From Apricaphanius iberus (lineage: Eukaryota > Chordata > Actinopteri > Cyprinodontiformes > Aphaniidae), in the NCBI GenBank assembly GCA_028564705.1, contig JAPXFQ010000391.1, positions 186,001 to 250,000 on the forward strand: 64,000 nt of DNA, written 5' to 3'. Shown in pieces: positions 13,284 through 25,812 of the stretch. Within the stretch, counting starts at the first letter, position 1; every line of letters starts with the position of its first letter. The notes beneath the pieces are model-generated. The model was given only the letters and a program-made list of their open reading frames with translations, searched no databases and was not told the origin of the DNA. A program made the position numbers and the translations under genes.

Positions 13284-15479
13284 TATTCAGTCCACATTCC
13301 GGGTAATTGCAAACTGAATAGGCCTTAATCCTGGCTTATTTGAAATTCTGCAGAACAAATCCTTGAATTATTGATTTCCCAAAAAGAGACACCATCTCTG
13401 ACCCTGTCACTGCAGCTGTTCCTCTAACCCAAGCTGTCCTGCCTCAAAGGGGAGGATGACTCCCCTGGCCGAGCGGCCAACTGAAACTGGTTTTTGCTCA
13501 TTGTTCTGGAGAAGCCCCTCTGATCATGTTTGCCCCAGGCTGGAGAGTGGCCCCTCCGGAGCTGAGAGAAGAGGAACCACGGCCCCACACATGCTGCCCG
13601 CACTAGCCGTGCGGCCACCAGCACTGTTCCCCCTTTGGTTTATCCAATCTGCTAACACGGTTTTTCTTTTCTTTATTCCGTCGTCATGCAACCCTTTGTT
13701 CATAAGAGATCTCCTTGATTCTTAAGAGTGCCTAAAGTAAGGCTTCGTGTCTGGGGAAAGATAAGTTAGTTTAGGATAAAACAATTTAAATATTGTTATT
13801 CATTGTGTTTAATTTTCTTTTTTTCGTTGGTAATGCTTAAAGCTGTTCCAGGCCAAATCAGACCATACTAAGCCATAGCTGAGGCTAACAATTCAAACTT
13901 TACTCTGATTGGTAAAGTGAGCTTTCTCCCTTGGTATTTTGTCTTTCACCTCTTCTCTCTAAACTACATAAAATAGTCCTTGAGCTAGCTTAAAGGTTGT
14001 TCGTTATCATAACAGCTAATGCTAAGCTAAGGTATTGGTGAAAATATGTTTCTCCATTTGTAACAAACATGGTGGAGACAGTAGGCCGCTTTGCTGCTTC
14101 AGCAACATGACAAACAATAACTTATGCAACCATGAATTGTGCTCTACAGACAATAGAGGAGAATGTCATTACATCGTTTCATGACTATAATCTCATGCAC
14201 ACTTGGGTCATGCAGCAGTACAACGGACCAAACAACACTCTTAAGTCCAACTCTGAATGGTTAAAAAAAACAAACCAAGAGTTTTTTGAAGTGGCCTAAT
14301 AAAAGTCTGGATGAAAAAAATCGACTGAAATGCTGTAACATAACTATTAGGTAATTTCCGCTTGAACCACCGTCAGACATCTTTTAATTAAAGCAGCCCT
14401 TTATAGACCAGGAAGTCACAATTCCTACACAGTTATGTTAAATACATATTCCTGGTTGTCATGAACGATTGAAAGCAGTTGTTGGGTGACAAAACGAGTT
14501 ACTAGCTTTATTTGGCAATCCTTTCTTTCTTAAAGGATAGGTTGTTAAGTTATTTTTCCTTAATAATTTAAATAATATTAAAACTGAGGTCTGTGGAACA
14601 TTTTTGGCCTTTAGCATAAACATCTACATTTAAGACATCAAAACCTTTTTCAACATTTCGAGTTTTTTCACTACTTGACCACAAAAGGGACCTGTGATTT
14701 GATTGGGTCTATGAAATCTATTAAAACTAATATACTAGTCAGATTTGCTGTAGCTGTAATTAAAACTTATTTAACACTAGTTAATTCAAGTTGAATTTGT
14801 TTTGTAAATGCCACTGGAGCTTCTGAGTAATGTGTAGGCCTATACAAAATGTGTGCCATTCTAAACAGTGTTTAAAAAACTGGCCCTTAAATATCATTGG
14901 AGTGACCTAATAGTACTGATAAATACATTACTATACAACCACTTGGTCTGGGCTTATAAGAGCTTTTACCACTGGATACTAGCACAGAGGATTAGACCTA
15001 CCTTCCGATTATTTGAGTGAGCAATATTCAGACTGCTTAAGGATATATCTATTCAACTGAGCTCTAAAACAAATCAGTAAAAACATGAAACAGTGATATT
15101 ATTACTAAAGTAATATACCCACATTCTGAGCAAACTAGTTCTAAATAAGAAAAGGCTATAGTTGAATCAACATCTTTCTTTCTATAAAGTTTATGAGTCT
15201 GTTAATGTACCATATTTAAGGGACAAAGGAAAACAGAATATTACTCACAAAAACCCCTCCCCTCCTGTATTCATCCTAATGAGCATGTTAAGAAGGATCT
15301 TGTTAATAAGCTCAGCTGTCGGTACAGGGCTGCTTAGAAGTTTGCATATCTTTATAATTGGCCATGAGTTTCTTAGTCCTTTTGGGATTTTAATGATGCT
15401 TTTAAGCTTTTTTTCACGGTGGAATTTTAATAACAACTGAATGCGCAAGGCTGTTTTTAAAGTTAATTTTTGCTCCAAC
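13284..15479. other. No gene seen; contains a GC-richer island
   Basis: The only distinctive part is about 13,370-13,640. It is clearly GC-richer than its surroundings and has no simple repeat. Open frames on both strands there lack domains and splice sites. The remainder is ordinary AT-rich sequence. Confidence 0.45.
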
Positions 15480-15487
15480 TCATACAG

Positions 15488-15661
15488 CAGGGATGCTCAA
15501 GTCCATTCCTCTACCATCCAACAGCTTTTAGACACATCACTTCACTAACACACCTGAATTCCTGGTAACAAGACATAAATTTGATTCAGTTAAGTTGGAG
15601 AAGGGATGCATCGAGGAGCTTCAGGGTTATAGCTCTCCAGGACTGGACTTGGGCACCCTTG
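15488..15661. mobile_element. Short hAT-like MITE
   Basis: The ends CAGGGATGCTCAAGTCC and (reverse complement) CAAGGGTGCCCAAGTCC form inverted repeats. The flanks TCATACAG (15,480-15,487) and CCATACAG (15,662-15,669) match at 7 of 8 bases, consistent with a hAT 8-bp duplication that has since mutated. Confidence 0.7.
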
Positions 15662-15669
15662 CCATACAG

Positions 15670-17494
15670 GATCATATGTGACAAAAAAACAACAACATAT
15701 GGTGTACTTCTGAACACATGATGGTATTTGGTTTACTGGTGTACTACTGGATGAATATTTGACCACTGTCCTTGGCAAACCTTCTGCTTGGTAACACGAA
15801 ATATGCATGAGTGTGTCAACTAAAAACTACCAGTAGCAGTAGCAACAAGCTGAAGGTTTGATTTACTGCTAGTGGTAAATTTATACAAAGTGGTTGGAAT
15901 AATGAAGGAGAACGGCCTCCAAATATCTTTAACTTCACCTCAAATTAACACCTAGACGATTAAATGTTGACAGCATTAGTACTTACCAAGACAATAGTCG
16001 TAAACACACATCAGAACTGGTTTTGAAAGAAATAAAGCAGGATAACAGTATGCTTTCAACAACCCTGATCATAACCAAAATTACAATGAATTCACTATGA
16101 TTGAAAGCTGGGACTCCATGAAAACAACAGCCAACGTATATTAAGACTGTAAAATGAATAACGATGACCAGCTGCACTTATGCTAGAGGGTTAATTAAGC
16201 TTGTGTGTATAACTTTAACCCTGGTTGGACAAGAGAAAATATAATTGAAGTTAAGCAAACTGTTTTGTTATTCCAAAAACAAAACACTGATTACATTAAT
16301 CATTGATTTCAAATAAAGATACATTACATTTGCTGTCTATATGTAAGCTCAAAAGATACTTGTCAGAGATTCTAAATCATCTTTGTCTACAGTAGGTGGA
16401 TACACACACAGCAAGACCGATTTTATGATTGCAGAAGCTTCTACCAACTTCAAGGACAAACATGTACCTAACTGTGAGACTGGCACAGGAACAAGGCCTT
16501 CAAAGATATTTCTAAATTTCACACATAGTCATGAAAGACAGTGACAGTGTGAGCCCCGTAGAAATGCATGACTCTCCCCCTTTGTGACAGAAAAATTTAA
16601 AAACCAATTTCATAAGCAATTAACGCCCAGTGCCAGGCTTTTAACAAAGGGTATAGAAAAGGGCTTACTGGTAACCACACACAGCTTTGAAAAGGTATTT
16701 TATCACCACAAAAGAAATTCTTAATTTTTTATGCCACAAAATGTTGAAACAATTTCAATGGAATTGAAGGAGAAGAAAAGACCTGTTCACAACAGTACAC
16801 AGATTACGAGGATGACCATGATAAAAGTATCTACAAAATTAACTTTAAGACCTCTTTTCAATGAAAGAACCAAAAAGCTCCAAGGCTTAAATAACTGAGC
16901 TGCTAATTCTCATAGAAATACCTTTTTTTTTCAGTTTTTTTTTTTACATGGAATGATTAATGTCATGACCATGTTTGTCCTCATCTGCTGTAATGTTCTG
17001 GTTTTTAACTAAATAGATTACTCAAAAACAAACAGCTCCATATTCTTTTACAACTCCCTATTCAGCTGTCATTGAACTGAAGCAGAAAATATTTTGTTCT
17101 TTCTAGTTGTGCTAAAAGTAATTAGAAACTATTATAATGATTATGAAAAACATATTCTGATTATGTGTGGTACAGCTATTAGGCAATTATGTGATATTTG
17201 TGACAGGCTTGACAACTGCGGTAAATTGAAAATTAAACGGTTGTCCAAACTGATTTCATTATCTTGAAGAACAGACGAATGCCCCTCATCAAACAACAAT
17301 TATATTTCATTAATTAAAGATGGCATTGGAGAAGTCAACAATGTCAACAGCATTACTTGGCTGACCAGCTAAAATTCCTTTGCCAACACTATTTTCCATT
17401 AGCATCTATACTGGCTTAATACTTGCAGTGTCATGGGGGGGATGGGATACCTCTGCACTCAACAGATAGTGGGTGATATGTAAGTGGTTGGGTG
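15670..17494. other. No gene or recognised repeat
   Basis: AT-rich sequence with no coherent reading frame and no terminal inverted repeats that I could find. Confidence 0.45.
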
Positions 17495-17502
17495 CTCTCA
17501 AC

Positions 17503-18212
17503 TAGTGTTGGGGAAGTTACATTGAAATTGTGATATGTTGCACATTACTAGTTACAATGTCAAACATGTAATATGTTTGCATTACATATTACTGTCTTAA
17601 AAATGTATCTAAGTTACACTAATTTAAGTTACTTTCGGCAAAACATCTTAAATATCTAACACGACTTCTAATCACCGTAACTTATCAATTTACATTTTAC
17701 ACAAGTGTCACACCACAAATACTGTATTTTTAACACTATTTTATTAAAATTAAGTCAAGTTCCTTTGCATGCCTTCTATTTCATGGTAATGTTTGTTAAA
17801 TCTAATGAAAAGAAGGCGCTGAAAGTGTTCATCACAAAGATGGTTGACGGAGATGAGACTCCGATGTCTGAAGTCTTACAACAGATGGTTAGGAAAACAG
17901 TGTGAATAACGCCGCTGTTTAAATGTACAGTCGATCTTTTCCTAAGCCGTCCTGATTCTCTTATGTTTTAGATTTGAGCAACAGGACGTGGACGGTGGAT
18001 CTTGTTCTATAGTATCCAACTTGATTTGGTCTGTTGCATTAGTTGGCCAGAAAAACAATTTAAATTGCATTTGTAACTTGAGTTACTGAAAATGTAACTA
18101 GTAATATATTGCTGTATATTTTGTAAGTAATGCATTACATTACTCAGTTACTGGAAAAAAGTAATCTATTCCTGTAACTCATTACTTTTGCAATGCATTA
18201 CTCCCAACACTG
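17503..18212. mobile_element. Non-autonomous hAT element, copy 1 (710 bp)
   Basis: The termini are TAGTGTTGGGG... and ...CCCAACACTG, inverted repeats with the first base mutated from C. The flanks are identical 8-bp duplications CTCTCAAC (17,495-17,502 and 18,213-18,220), the hAT hallmark. It closely matches the copy at 46,072-46,783 along its length, in the same orientation. A short open frame inside (17,705-17,905) is shared by position with the second copy but carries no transposase domain. Confidence 0.93.
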
Positions 18213-18818
18213 CTCTCAACAATTCTAATGGTGCGTTCTATTTGTAGTCGGAGGTCATCAAAATTAACAGAAATGCTACCTTGAAGTCAGCTTTCCCACT
18301 TTAAAATTCTGTAAAAAAAATTTTAGACCGACTTCGAGTTTCAATATGGCTGCTCCTCTCATCAACAATAGTAAGCTGTTGACAAAACTGCTTACTTTTT
18401 ACAAGACACAACAGTAAGTGTGTTTCTAAAAATCAATCTTACACAGAGCCTGAAACTCTGAACTTAGCAAAAATAAAAATGGTGCTGGCATATGAAAGGT
18501 ACAGTACATCTTAAAACTCTGTAAGATACTGCCAACAATGGCTACCCCGGGCATCACTATATTGGAATCCTGACTTATCCGACTATGTTAAATGCAGCAC
18601 TTGGGGTGTTCCATTTCCCTTGGAAGTCGGACTTGGGTTTGAGAACACGGTGATTAAACAGTGTTCTAATTTACAAGGTCGGATAAGTCAGGATTCCTAG
18701 TTGGTAGTCATAGTTGGTAGTAGCTATTACAAACATAGTGTTAAGATGTACCATCCATATGCAAACAACACTTATTTTTTTAAAGTTTAGAGTTACAGGT
18801 TCCACATGTTACACTGAT

Positions 18819-20272
18819 GTTACACCCCACCCCCCAGCGGGGCCCCAACCAGCGACCAGCCGACAAGGGTCCCCCGCCGCCGCCGCAGGCAAGGAGGACC
18901 CGCAGCCAACCGACGGACAACACACGCCGCCGCCACCCCGGACCAGTACCCACCGCCAACAACCCGGCCCGCCTCCACACATCCACACGCCAGGGAGCCA
19001 CAGCGGATGTACGCCCTCCCCAGGCCGCGCCCAGCCGGCACCTGGACATCCAGATCTTCCAGCTCCAGGGTCCAGATCCCGCCCCACGCGGGGCGCCAAG
19101 ATCAGGGGCCCAGCCAATGCCGGACAGCCCCACCAGGCGAACAGACCAGCCAGCTGAAGTCCTGGAACCGGCAGGAGGATTGGGCGCCAGGCACGGTCCC
19201 CACCCACCGGACGGCACCAACCTATTTTACAAACCCGGCACCCCCATAAGAGGTGCCCCAGTCAATCCAAGGAGGACATCGGCCCGAAACAGCGGCCGCC
19301 CGACACACCGGACCACCCAGGACCCGCCCGACATGCACCAGGACCGAGCCGGGCCGCAACCGGGACCCCCAGCCCCAGGCATCGAGAGTCATCATCAACC
19401 AGCGGGCAGGAGCAACCATCACCGACGGGGAGTGACGGGGAGGGAAGAAGATGCATCAGGCCAGAGAGCAGCCAAACACCCAACCTGACAGGTAGACATA
19501 GACAGACAGAGACACTCATACGTACCCTCCCTTTCTTGTGTACACATTCTTACAAATACAGGACATACGAAAAAAGGACGCTATACCCTCATTCATACCC
19601 CCCATACGTACACTATACTCCATACTCCCAGGCCCAGGGACAGACACCCCAGTAGAGAACCCTGCCCCTGCACCCAGGAGACAGACCCCTTTGCCCACCA
19701 GGACGGGGACAAGTAGACCGCCAAGGCCCCACACCGGCAAGAGCAGCCCACCAGCCCAGGACCCCGACCAGACGGCGTGATGTTCTATCCGGGCTCCGAC
19801 CCCTGATGGTCCAACGAACAGGGGTGTGGAAAGACCCCCCAGCCTCTCTCCCCCAGCTCAATGTGGTGTTGTTGCGTGTTGTTCTAATGTGCACTTAAAA
19901 CAGAGGGGGGGGGACATGGGAATACTGCCGGGTACCCCCATCTCCCCCCCCGGGCCCTCAGTGTCTAGATGCGTTTAACCAGTGGGTGCCGGCACCACAG
20001 GCGAGGCCCCCTCAACGGGGGGGTCTCGCCTGTGGCGCCACACCGCCAGGTCCCTACATGTGCGTTCCCTGTAAATGTTGCAAGTGTAGTGTCTAAATTG
20101 CTCAATAAAATCGGGACCCAGGCCGCCACCGGGTAGCGAAGACGGAAGCTCCATCCCGCACCCCAGTGACGTGCCCACGTCCCAAGGCCTTGTGAATGGT
20201 AGAATGAAGGAGCAGGTGGACAGAGGCATGGGGATGGGGAGAAAATAACTGGGGTGACCATTGCCAACCCCA
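18819..20272 (+). mobile_element. GC-rich 1.45-kb inserted element, probably retrotransposed
   Basis: Strongly GC-rich and proline-codon-rich against AT-rich surroundings, with sharp edges. It is flanked by an exact 13-bp direct repeat ATGTTACACTGAT (18,806-18,818 and 20,273-20,285), the size expected of LINE-driven target-primed insertion. The longest open frame (18,817-19,488) is low-complexity Pro/Arg/Gly and I do not regard it as a gene. It contains AATAAA near 20,104 and a strong stem-loop at 19,991-20,039. It may be the 3' part of a LINE or a LINE-mobilised transcript, but there is no poly-A tail and I cannot name the family. Confidence 0.75.
19991..20039. other. Strong stem-loop inside the GC-rich insertion
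   Basis: CCACAGGCGAG (from 19,995) pairs perfectly over 11 bases with CTCGCCTGTGG (to 20,035). A further GGC/GCC pairs outside one mismatch, and an inner C-run/G-run stem surrounds a small TCAA loop. It could serve as a reverse-transcriptase recognition hairpin near a LINE 3' end; that role is inference. Confidence 0.7.
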
Positions 20273-20407
20273 ATGTTACACTGATTTTAATGCATCCTTA
20301 CAAGTGTGTCTTGTATAATAATCATGTTGTGAGAGGCCATGTCTCTGTCTGTCTGAGTGGGAATTCCGACTTCAGTGGGGGGGGTCCGGCTACAAATGGA
20401 ACAAACC

Positions 20408-21027
20408 AAAAGCAGGTCCAATAGCGGTCAGAAATCTGCAAATTGACCAGCTTAGAAACAAGCTTATTTCAATAAATTAAACCACAACTAGTACAATTTG
20501 CCTTACTTTAATCACAAGCAACAAATAAATACAAAAAACCCTGAATAATTAACGTATCTATATAAAAAACCCATTAATTGTTGTCCCATTAAGGACCTGG
20601 ACTGCCTGTGTCTCCTGCTGTCATGGTTACTTAGAGACAGACAGCACACACCCTGTCGCCCTGCTCTTAACACCTCCGTTTTCCACCTTATACTCCACCG
20701 GATATTATCGCTCAGAAACGAAACACAGATCCAAGTGGGAAGATGCACATCCCTGGCTAAACATTATCAGTGAGGATGACACAAGGCAAATTTTTAAATG
20801 TGTCAGAAAATTGTTTTTTGGATGGGCATGGTGGGCTGTCTGGAAAATAAAAATTGCAGACAAGTAAGAATGCAGATGACCCAAGTATCAGTGTCAGAGT
20901 TATTTATACCTCAATCATAAACTTAGACTGATATGATGGAATTCTCATTGATTCAGTTTCCTATAATGCTTTTAGTGGGCTATTATGGTCTGATTGAATT
21001 TGAATGATAAATCACTTAATATACTGC
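20408..21027. other. No gene or recognised repeat
   Basis: AT-rich spacer with no supported feature. Confidence 0.4.
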
Positions 21028-21190
21028 ATTATTCAATTTAGTTTATTTATATAGCGTCAATTCACAACATATAAAATCTCAAGGCACTTTACAAGAAAAG
21101 CCATGTCAATATAACTATACAAACATTCCAATCAGTTAAAAGTTTTCGATGTAAGGAATCCCAGCAGATTGTGTTGAGACGTCTACGTAC
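21028..21190. repeat. Dispersed teleost repeat fragment
   Basis: The run 'tttatttatatagcg' followed by 'aattcacaacat' and 'tctcaaggcactttacaa' is a pattern I recognise as widely dispersed in acanthomorph fish genomes. Its class is uncertain to me, and only one copy is seen here. Confidence 0.5.
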
Positions 21191-22232
21191 AGTTGTGCCC
21201 GGTACATGCAGACTCCAACCACAGCAAATGAAACATCGAATTGCTAAAACAAAGATTTTCATAAACTCATTATTTACATACACTGTTCATTTAGCTGTGA
21301 GCAGACAGGATAAAAGTTTTACTATCACCCTTGCACAGCAAACACTATCTTCTCTTCAGACTGCTGATTCTGCTAAGTAGCTATTTCTCAATTCTTCTTT
21401 AGAGATAACTTCTCTTGTTATTGAGTTCCAACTTGAAAAGGAAAAGATAACATCCAGAACAGAAGCCCTGCTTTAATTCTTTCACCCCCACCCCCATCAA
21501 ACACGCCTACGCCCTGAAAGAGTTTAGCCTCGTCTAGCTTTTTCCACATCTTGAAAACAAGATTAAAATGTTATCGTTTGTACCACCTGCACAGAGCTGC
21601 TTCTACTCCCGCCACAGATAAACCATCAGGCTTAATCCTGAGCTCCAGCAACCCACACTAGATCAGACACAAAGATTGGCTGAAACAGCACAGAGAGATG
21701 CTTGTTACAACAAATTCTTTCTCTAGTGGATTGTTTTTGTGTTGCTTTGTGTTTTTTTTAATAGGGGCTCTGTATGAAGTTACACAAGGAGATGAACAAT
21801 CGTCGGAAAAGTTCCATTAAGCTATTGTGGAGTGAAAGAAGCTGAAATACTGACATCTAGTGTCCAAATATAGATGAGGCAGTATACCTGAAAAACACAA
21901 TTGGGTTAGAATGTGGTTATTACCTCATATTTTCATTAACACAGCTAACATATGTTTACTAAGTAAGTAATGCAGTTCTCAAAATACACATGAAAACGTA
22001 TCACATGCCAAAAAGTCATAGTAGTTTAAATTAAATCAAATTACTTTGCACGCAGACAATAAATTAACATCTTATAAATTAATATGTTCTTCTTCTAGAT
22101 ATTTAATTTAAAATGTTAAATTTATACAATGAAGACCTATTACTAAAAAAAATGATAAATGTCAAACATTATGGCTTACAGATGATGAAAATATATTTAC
22201 AGAAGACAAATGAAGTTAAAATGTATTTGAAT
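21191..22232. other. No gene or recognised repeat
   Basis: Unique-looking AT-rich sequence with no domain-bearing open frame. Confidence 0.4.
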
Positions 22233-22872
22233 TAGTAGTGGGCAATATAACATGTATGAGATATAAATTATGTAAATTTAGCCAAAGGTAGAGATTTTGA
22301 CTTTACCAATTACACATTTTGATTATGTCCTCAACCTGTGCTTACATACGTCAGGTACGCAAGGAGGATAGATAGTAAATATTGATGGTCAGTGTCATCT
22401 TTACTCCAGATTAAAATGAGCTGTTTTTCATTTAACAGAAAATAACCCTGTTGAACTTGAAGGATTTTGATTCAAATATGTGTAGTTTCTTGTTGTGAGA
22501 GATTAAATTCATAAATAAGTAACCAGGAAAGCAGATAGTTTTGAACTTTATTTTGATAAAAATTGAGCTTTTATTTAATTAAAAACATATTAATCTTTAT
22601 GTTTTGAGAATTTTTGTGTTTCATTATTTTGGGAAAAGATTTGAACACTTTAAATGCATTTTGCACAATCAATTTGATTTCAATGGCATTCAAAACCTTT
22701 TTGAAGTTGTTCTCCTGCAATCTAGCTGGAAAGTGAGAATGCTCATATGCATGTCATTATCATTTTGACACAAATAAATGTTTAAAAATACTACATCACA
22801 ATACATATTGTACCTATACATGCTTTAAATTATATCGCAATACAGATTTTGAGGCCATATCGCCCAACCCTA
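22233..22872. mobile_element. Degenerate hAT-like MITE (about 640 bp)
   Basis: The left end TAGTAGTGGGCAATAT and the reverse-complemented right end TAGGGTTGGGCGATAT are imperfect inverted repeats. The flanking 8-mers ATTTGAAT and ATTTCATT agree at 6 of 8 positions. The interior is very AT-rich with no coding capacity. Confidence 0.6.
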
Positions 22873-25812
22873 ATTTCATTACATAAAAATTATGATATGG
22901 CCTACACCAGGGCTCAGCAACCATTCTAATCTAGATACATTTTAACCCTCAGTCCAGCTAAAAGAACTCTGGGGCAACAAAAACTTAATGACCTTTTGAA
23001 TACAGACAAAGCTTAATAAAAAAAAATATATATATAATAGGAAATTGTTTTGTTTTTGTAGATCAACCGTTTTATTTCTATTTTTAGGTTTTAAAGTAAA
23101 GAAAAACGAACTTGCAAAAAGAGGATAGAAAAATAATCTTCTATAGTATGTTGACATTTTTAGAAAATTATGTAAAATAAGCATAGTTTCCAACCTAATT
23201 ATGAGGAAAAATAGATTAAATAAAACATTACTAATACTTTCGGGTCATTTTATTGTGGAACTTAAACCTAACTCAGAAAACTGAACCAAAGTGAGGCAAT
23301 TTAAGGAAACCTGGGAAATTTGGGCTGATTTCTTAAAGGTATTCCAATTTTTTGAATTCCTGTTTTCATGGGTTTTATGAGCTGGAAGCCCAAATGATGT
23401 ACAAATAATCAACTAAATACTTGAAATTGTTTATGTTGTTGGCACTGAATCTATAGCCTATGAAAGTTTAACGTTATGAATGGAATTATGGAAATAAACT
23501 TTTCCGTATTCTAATTTTTTGGAAAGGACCTTTAAAATACTCTCTCTCTCTCACACGCACACACACATCTTTCACGAAAATTAGTGAAGAAACAATTGTT
23601 CAATATTTATAATTTAATTATGAGATAAGAATACAAATATTACAATGGGGGAGACCGAAAGATAGAGGAAAAAACAATTTTTTACATCATATAACAATGC
23701 TGGAATTTCAATTTAGGATTAAAACAAGACTTGGCTAATACTTTACTATCAATAAAAAAATTAGCATTAGCAATGACTGTGTAAGAAACTGTGCTTCAGC
23801 TCATGAATAATGTGACCATTAATTTGACAAGCAGTTAACATTACAAGTTCTTTTTTTTTTTTACATTTTGATAAATATAGGCCACTTACAGTACTTTGAA
23901 ACACTTCTACTTTGCTTGTCAGTCACAATTTCATGTTTGAAATTAACCAAATTTAAAATCAAACATAACCTGAGAAAAAAAAAAAAAAAAAAGCAGTTTT
24001 CAAATGAAGATTTTATGTATAAAGGGAACAAAGTCACCCAAACCAACCCAGGTCAGTCAGATAATCACCAATAAGTTTTTTACATTGCTGTAAAGGATTT
24101 GTAAGCCACTCTTCTTAGCAGAATTGTTTCAATTCAGACAAAAAGGGGCTGTTTAAGCAGTAATGACCTGTTTAAGGTCATGTTGAGATCTAGGTCCTGC
24201 CTTTTGACTATGCTATTTTGAGCCTTCGGATTTGGACATCTTAGAACACATTGAATCAATGTGTTTCGGCGTGTGCTTGAGCTTTTTTATGTAAATGTGA
24301 GACAGGCCTTTGTGTTTTTGTCAGCAACAGATTTGACCTGGGCACTCTTTCATGGGGGACTCTGTTGCTCAAGGTCTCTTTCAAATGTTCTTAAAATTTA
24401 AACTTTGGATTAATTGTGTATGAATGATACAATATGAAATTCTCTTGCCTTTTTAGTGTTCATGAGGTCTGGCAGATCAGTGTTTATGAGGCTGGCAGTG
24501 CTTTAGATGTTCTGGGTTCTCTTATCTCATGGATGAGTTGTCGATGTGATCTCATTTTAGAAGACTGGCTACCCCTTTGAAGGTTCACCACTGTTCCATG
24601 TTTTCTCACTTTGTGGTCATGGATTTTAATCTGGTTAGCTGGAATACCAAAGAAACAGAAATTACTTTGAAACCCTTGTCCGGCCGTCCAAGACCTTTTC
24701 TCATTTGCTCACTTTCTTCAGATAGGAGGAAAATATGTTGCTTTTTGAAATCCTTAAAGCTACTTCACGTTAACACACCAATTCTATTTAAATGACATAT
24801 TGAAAGTAGAAGTCTGGTAGTTATCAGTTGTTTTCCAAAAAGATTAGGTTAATCTTAGTTAATTCCTGAATCAACAAGAGGTGTTTATTTATTTTGGGTA
24901 GTTTTTTTTTGTTCTCTTAATAAATGACGTCTTGGAAAACTGTTTTCTGCCTGCTATCATGTCATTTTAGTCTGATTTTAAACTGTGTTTGAAGCATAAA
25001 GCTGTTAAAAAGCGGAAGACATCTTTGAGGCGGCAAATGCTGTTTCATGGCACTGTACATGGATATATGAATTTAAGTCGACATCAGAAGTAACTAAACA
25101 TTGACGTAACTGTATAACTGTCAGCTGGCCCATCTAACAATATGATACACATACCACATACCGTGTTTGTCATCCCAAAATAAGACCAGCATACCCTTAG
25201 AAGTTAGCAGATGACCCTGGCAGGGATCCATAGAACAGATCAGATTTAGAGATGCATATATGCCTCGTCATAACGTAGCCGGTTACCTCCACAAAACAAA
25301 GATATTTTTCAAAAATTTAGCCTGTCAGCCACATGAAAACGCAGGTTTACGATTCTTTCTAACGAAAGACGAAAGTGAAGATTTTTGTCTTCTTTTTTCA
25401 GCGTTTGCTTGTGGACAGAAGTTCTCCAACATCACACGTGTGACCTGTGACCAGATTGTCCAACTGCTTTTTTTAAATAAAGAAAAAGTTCAATAGCTGC
25501 TCTATGTAGAAGTTAGAAAGAAGATGTTAATCAGAATGGATAGGATTTAGGGGAATTACTGGCCCCTGCAGGTTTGACAAATCTATGAATGTTCTTAACA
25601 GTGCACTGATGCAGTTAAGTGCGGACAGAGTTTTTTGTTGTTGTTTTTTTAAATGAGGTGGTAAGAATATTCTTTTTTTTTTTTTTTTTTAAACCTGGCT
25701 ACGTGTGTACATGGCAGCAGTCTGATAGTGTCATGGACATTTTAAGCTATATCAGACACACACACACACCAACATTACACATGAATTTAGTTTTTCATCC
25801 GGAACACGGAGG
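22873..25812. other. Intergenic, downstream of gene A
   Basis: Contains A- and T-homopolymers (about 23,977 and 25,672) and a repeat fragment at 23,335-23,530. The last part should include the gene A 3' untranslated region, but I found no clear poly-A signal on the minus strand within the first 800 bases. Confidence 0.4.
23335..23530. repeat. Dispersed repeat fragment, same family as 33,325-33,803
   Basis: Shares the ordered words 'ttttcat', 'agc..aagcc', 'aatacttgaaat', 'ggaattatggaaataaact' and 'tattctaattttttgg' with the repeat around 33,325-33,803 and with a teleost transposon-end repeat that I recognise. Diverged and incomplete. Confidence 0.5.

Larger units (their letters stand above)
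18229..20407. mobile_element. hAT-like element split by a nested GC-rich insertion
   Basis: The outer ends pair as inverted repeats: TTCTATTTGTAGTCGGA near 18,236 on the plus strand and TTCCATTTGTAGCCGGA on the minus strand near 20,390-20,405. The two arms (18,229-18,805 and 20,286-20,407) are separated by the retroelement at 18,819-20,272. I could not find a clear target duplication, so the superfamily is an inference from the end sequence. Confidence 0.6.

Noticed and set aside
18780..19894. Several long proline- or glycine-rich open frames on both strands
   Set aside because: High GC removes stop codons in all frames. They lie within an inserted element with a target duplication and show no domain.
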